A DNA stretch of 64,000 nucleotides from Rhea pennata. Taxonomy: Eukaryota > Chordata > Aves > Rheiformes > Rheidae. The stretch covers positions 60,652,703-60,716,702 of the forward strand of contig NC_084664.1 in the NCBI RefSeq assembly GCF_028389875.1, in the 5' to 3' direction. The notes beneath the pieces were generated by a model that worked only from the letters and a program-made list of their open reading frames with translations, made no database searches and was not told the origin of the DNA. The position numbers were made by a program, and so were the translations under genes. Positions 60,201 to 64,000 of the stretch are shown here, in pieces (position 1 is the first letter of the stretch; the number at the start of each line of letters is the position of its first letter).

Positions 60201-61996
60201 CTTGGCAACCCCTTTAGAAGGTTTATGAAGGAAGTTGAGAAGTTCTGTGAGGAAGAATTACGTTAGTCAGCTAGACTAAATTTCTAAGTACTTTAGTTCA
60301 GGGATATAAGTACTTCCGAAGAATATAAAAATCTAGCTCAATTTTTACAGATGCAACTCTTCTATTACAGCTAATTGAGACTTCTGTTCCTAGTCCTCTC
60401 TTTTACCCACTGAATAAAACTGAACAACAAAACATACATTATTGTAGATCATCAGTCTCTTCCATTTATAGCAAATAAGAACCAGACTCCTTGAACTGTG
60501 AAAAATAAATTTACTTTTCTAACTAGCACACAATTTTTTCCAAGATGCTTTTGTTTTCTTTTTTTAAGGCCTCAGCTAATATATTTTTGCTACTATTTAT
60601 ATTTCCAAGCAAAGGCTTACGGCTGCAGCCTGTTATATGCTTGAAAGCTTGCAGTTCCTGTCATGCTTCTAGCTTCTGTAGGATAAAAGCACTAAGAGAT
60701 GCTTCCTTTCAGTCTTCTGCTTTCAGACCAACTTGAGGTATTAGTTGCTGTGAAATCTCAAATTCTTAAATAATTATATTAGCTAATTTACATCTGTTTT
60801 CCTCATATGTGTACAGTTTGCCAAACTAAAAGTCACATTCTTGCCATGAGAATATACTCCCAGCAATCCAGAATTGCCATTACAGAGCATGTGGGCCTTG
60901 CCAGGCTCCCTGGGTTAGGTACCAGCAGTGCAATATCTGTCGAGGCACCGAAGTCAGGTACCAGCATGAAGGTCTTTGCTAGGTTTCTGCAGTTTGTACT
61001 GACCTAGCTAGGTTTGAATTTACCTCTGAAAGCCTTGGTAACCACATGCTACCTTTACACAAATATTATACAGGTGATTTCAATTTCTCCCTGCTTAGAG
61101 CCTCTTGTCAGTGCAGTATAGTGAGGGAATAGCTCTCTCCATAATCCTACCATCTTCAGCCTTAGTTTGTGTTTATCCAGACCCTGAAACCATTTTTATG
61201 CTTAGGACTATTTTCCTATATAAAAACTTGTTACTCTAACACCTGGTTCAATGGGTGCCACCTGCTACCAATATATGGTTAATCTTAAGACAATGTCTTA
61301 AACATAGTCACATGTATGCTTGGAAGTGGTAGGGGCTTACACTCTGCAAAACAAGAAGTGATCCTGAGAAGTATCCTCTTCCTTCTTTCTTTTTGCCTTC
61401 TCATCCTCTGGCTGTGGTTAAGCACAGCACTTTGCTCACGGTGCTGTCTGCCTTCTCCTGTCAGGGAGCTCCAGCCTCACCCAGATCTCTGGGAAGAGAT
61501 CTTTGTTGTAGTGGATGGGCCAGGAACAGAGAGGGGGGGGTCAGTGATCGGCGGCAGTATTGCCATTAAAAAACATTCTGTGCCCCTTCTGAGTAGGACT
61601 CTGTGTGGACTTGACTGACATTTTGAGGGCTCAGTGGCTTTTAACTTGCAGAACACTGAGTTCAAACCATATGAGCATCCCAAGCAGGACCATCTTTCCC
61701 AAATACGGGCCACAGTGCAATATCAGCACAAACTAGGCAAGAGAGAAGTATGCAGGGCTGCCTAGATGTGATCGCGGTACCAAAGTACATAATCTTCTGT
61801 TTGTAGACATTTTGAAGTTTATCACTTTATTTTTTATTGTTTGGAAGTGTGCAGTATTAACTTATACATTACCAATACAAATCTGTAGCAAAGTAGCATA
61901 TAAAATTTAGCATTGAGTCTAGAAATGCAGATTTACTTCATACCATAACAAGATAAGGAAGCTAGATGATTTGTGATCATCCTATTGAAATTAATC

Positions 61997-62366
61997 ATAA
62001 TCTGCCGCAGCCCATTCTTGGCAAGTACGGGAAGGAACACACACACATCAATGTGATGCAAGTTCAATCCACTTTATTATTCTGCCTATCTAGCTTATAT
62101 AACCTTTCCAGCAAGCTCATGCATCCATGCGCCTCGCAAAGCATTTCTATTGGTTGTCTAGCATCGTCCACGCGCATCTGCTCAGTTTCAAATAGGCTGC
62201 TGTGTTGACTGCCTTCCCAGGTGCACATACTTCTGCTTATCTTGGTTTCTCACTCTTCTTGCCTTCAAGGACTTCTTCGGTAACCTTGAACAGCCTGTTG
62301 CTTATTTCAGCTCTTCATACTCCTGTAAAATAGCCAGGGCCCCGACACAGGGCCCCAACAATAATC
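61997..62366 (-). mobile_element. Solo LTR with 6-bp target-site duplication
   Basis: The LTR body is 62003-62360 (358 bp), flanked by perfect ATAATC direct repeats at 61997-62002 and 62361-62366. On the minus strand it starts TGTTGGGGCC and ends GCTGCGGCA. It carries a TATATAAG TATA box (62101-62094) and AATAAA (62078-62073) in the order U3-R-U5. There are no internal viral genes, so it is a solo LTR left by recombination between two LTRs. Six-bp duplications are typical of alpha- and betaretrovirus-like elements, so this is a different lineage from the provirus at 28-33 kb. The intact duplication suggests it is relatively young. Confidence 0.9.
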
Positions 62367-64000
62367 ATTAAATTAATCATATCCATTTACCTTTATAATG
62401 TGAATCTCACTTTTGGGTATTTTTATCTTTCATATTTCTGGCTTTCATTCTTCTATTTTGTCCTGAATTACTTGAAAGGACACAAGTACTTTAAAGAAAT
62501 AACTTATGCTCCACTTCTACCATCTTGATTGTTTCTTAACAGTTACATGGGTTGGATATATATAACTTTAAAACAGCATATTTATAGCTCATACAGGCAG
62601 CAAGAATATACTTGTCAATAAATATTTGGAAATAATTTTCATATAAAATTAAGAAAAAATAATTCTGTCCAATCTGATACCATATAACTCAGCCTCCCAT
62701 CCTCCAGAATAAGCATTTGAGGAAGTGTATATGCTTTAAGTTGCAAAAATACCTATATAGCATGTAGCAAAAGTAATTATATTCAACACGTTATTGTGCA
62801 AATGCAATAAACTCAGAATTCTGTTATATTCACTGTACTTGAAAACACTGGCAAGCTTTCTTTGAAAGAAATTTGTCAACTAGTTTGGAATAATCAAGAT
62901 TTTCCACAGAGCTGTTTTCAAGGTACAGTTAAACCAGTTAAATGAAAATATGACATGATAGAATAAAGATAAACTGAAGCTGATGGAATAAATTCTGGTG
63001 CTTCAGTTGTAACAGAAACTATTAGAATGACTTGAAGATTTAGTTGAATAATATAGTTGAATAAGTGAAGGAAGAATGAGCAGATATAAAAAAGAATGCT
63101 CTTTTTCTTTAGGAAGAAAACCGTGTTTTTAGATCATGTGTAACAGAAAGGCCATGTAACATACAATTCCATAATGTAGCTTTTACTACATGGCAAATAA
63201 ATTTTTAAACTTGGTGATTAAGCTACTTCCAAAAATCTATGAAAATATTGTATATGCACAGAAAGGAAATGTTTGCCACAGTGTTTACATACTTACAGCT
63301 CTACATGGCTGGAATTTGGAGCAACAAAATGAGTATTGAGTGAGACCACAAGTCCTCTGGGAGGAGTTTTGAAAAGGAATTATTGTCAGATGATATTTGC
63401 ATCTGTGGGCCCAAGAATGTAAGGAATTACACAAAGAAAACAAAGGCTGAAGTGACAGTTCATTATTGGCATGGCAAAAGAAAATTACAAGGATAGGTAA
63501 AGGCAAGCTATTTTGAGAGTTGCATATGTTCTTATTCCTACTTTTCATGAATTACTTGCCAAGATTGAATCAACTGCTTGAGTGAGAATTGTTGCTTTTG
63601 AATCTACTCGATTATCTATTTTCTAACCTTGACATCAGGGGCTTAAGTGCAAATTTGAATGATATTTTTTAATAATAGCAATCTGCTCTGTTTGACTGGA
63701 CTTCTGTTCCTTCTCTAAGCTGATATGGGTGTGGATGTTCCTACAGGAGTATTTAATAACATTCAGCATGTGTTAGCCTAGGGCCACGTGACACCTGAAG
63801 CTGAGAGCATCCAAACCGAATCCTTGGGCTGTGAAGATGAATACAACTCCTCAGGCCTGATGTTCTGTCCTTTTGCAAGGTTCACAGGCTTGGAGTAACA
63901 AAGGGCTATGATGAACACACGTGATTTCAGTTTATCATCCACTGCTTGGCTAACCTATTCCCTAACACACTCAAAAGCCATAGTAGCGCTATGAATGGTC
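62367..64000. other. Intergenic to window end, no gene seen
   Basis: AT-rich sequence with short frames only. No recognisable repeat, RNA gene or exon. Confidence 0.5.

Larger units (their letters stand above)
40551..61996. other. Long intergenic stretch, no gene supported
   Basis: More than 21 kb with only short frames. A slightly GC-richer part at about 49,900-51,600 gives the longest minus-strand frame (50,731-51,150), but its composition is not protein-like and it matches nothing I know. Small structures noted are a 24-bp three-copy repeat (about 53,826-53,900) and a hairpin cluster (54,204-54,285). No convincing exon, tRNA, snRNA or further retroviral gene was seen. Confidence 0.45.

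Overview
The window is nuclear DNA from a vertebrate, most likely a bird or a close archosaur relative. It has intron-rich gene structure, a CpG-island promoter, a truncated CR1 LINE (the typical avian and reptilian retroposon) and avian-style endogenous retroviral pieces. There are no operons, bacterial genes or CRISPR arrays. Only one protein-coding gene can be supported.

Layout. (1) 1-10,940: intergenic DNA downstream of PDIA4. It holds one RNA gene on the + strand at 2398-2509, a Ro-associated Y1 RNA with a complete gene-external Pol III promoter (distal ZNF143/octamer region, PSE, TATA box, T4 terminator). (2) 11,816-26,610, minus strand: the complete PDIA4 (ERp72) gene. Ten coding exons with GT-AG introns in consistent phase give a predicted 646-residue ER protein with a signal peptide, a very acidic stretch, three CGHC thioredoxin active sites and a C-terminal KEEL retrieval signal. 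A CR1 fragment lies in intron 2. The gene starts in a strong CpG island (about 26,120-27,340) that carries CCAAT boxes and an ER-stress-element-like site. (3) 28,361-33,510, minus strand: a decayed gammaretrovirus-like provirus with two diverged LTRs of about 525-530 bp, broken gag, protease and RT, a large deletion joining RT to env, and a TM remnant. (4) 33,511-64,000: a long gene-poor AT-rich stretch. It contains a small inverted-repeat element (40,243-40,550) and a solo LTR with perfect 6-bp target duplications (62,003-62,360).

How the parts relate. Y1 next to PDIA4, in convergent orientation, matches the vertebrate EZH2 - Y RNA cluster - PDIA4 arrangement, so the left edge of the window should lead towards further Y RNA genes and EZH2. 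PDIA4 is an ER-stress-responsive disulfide isomerase, and the ERSE-like site fits that regulation. I found no novel biological system. The observations most worth checking are the Y1 gene with its compensatory stem change, the ERSE-like element, the unidentified inverted-repeat element, and a perfect hairpin abutting the broken gag start of the provirus.
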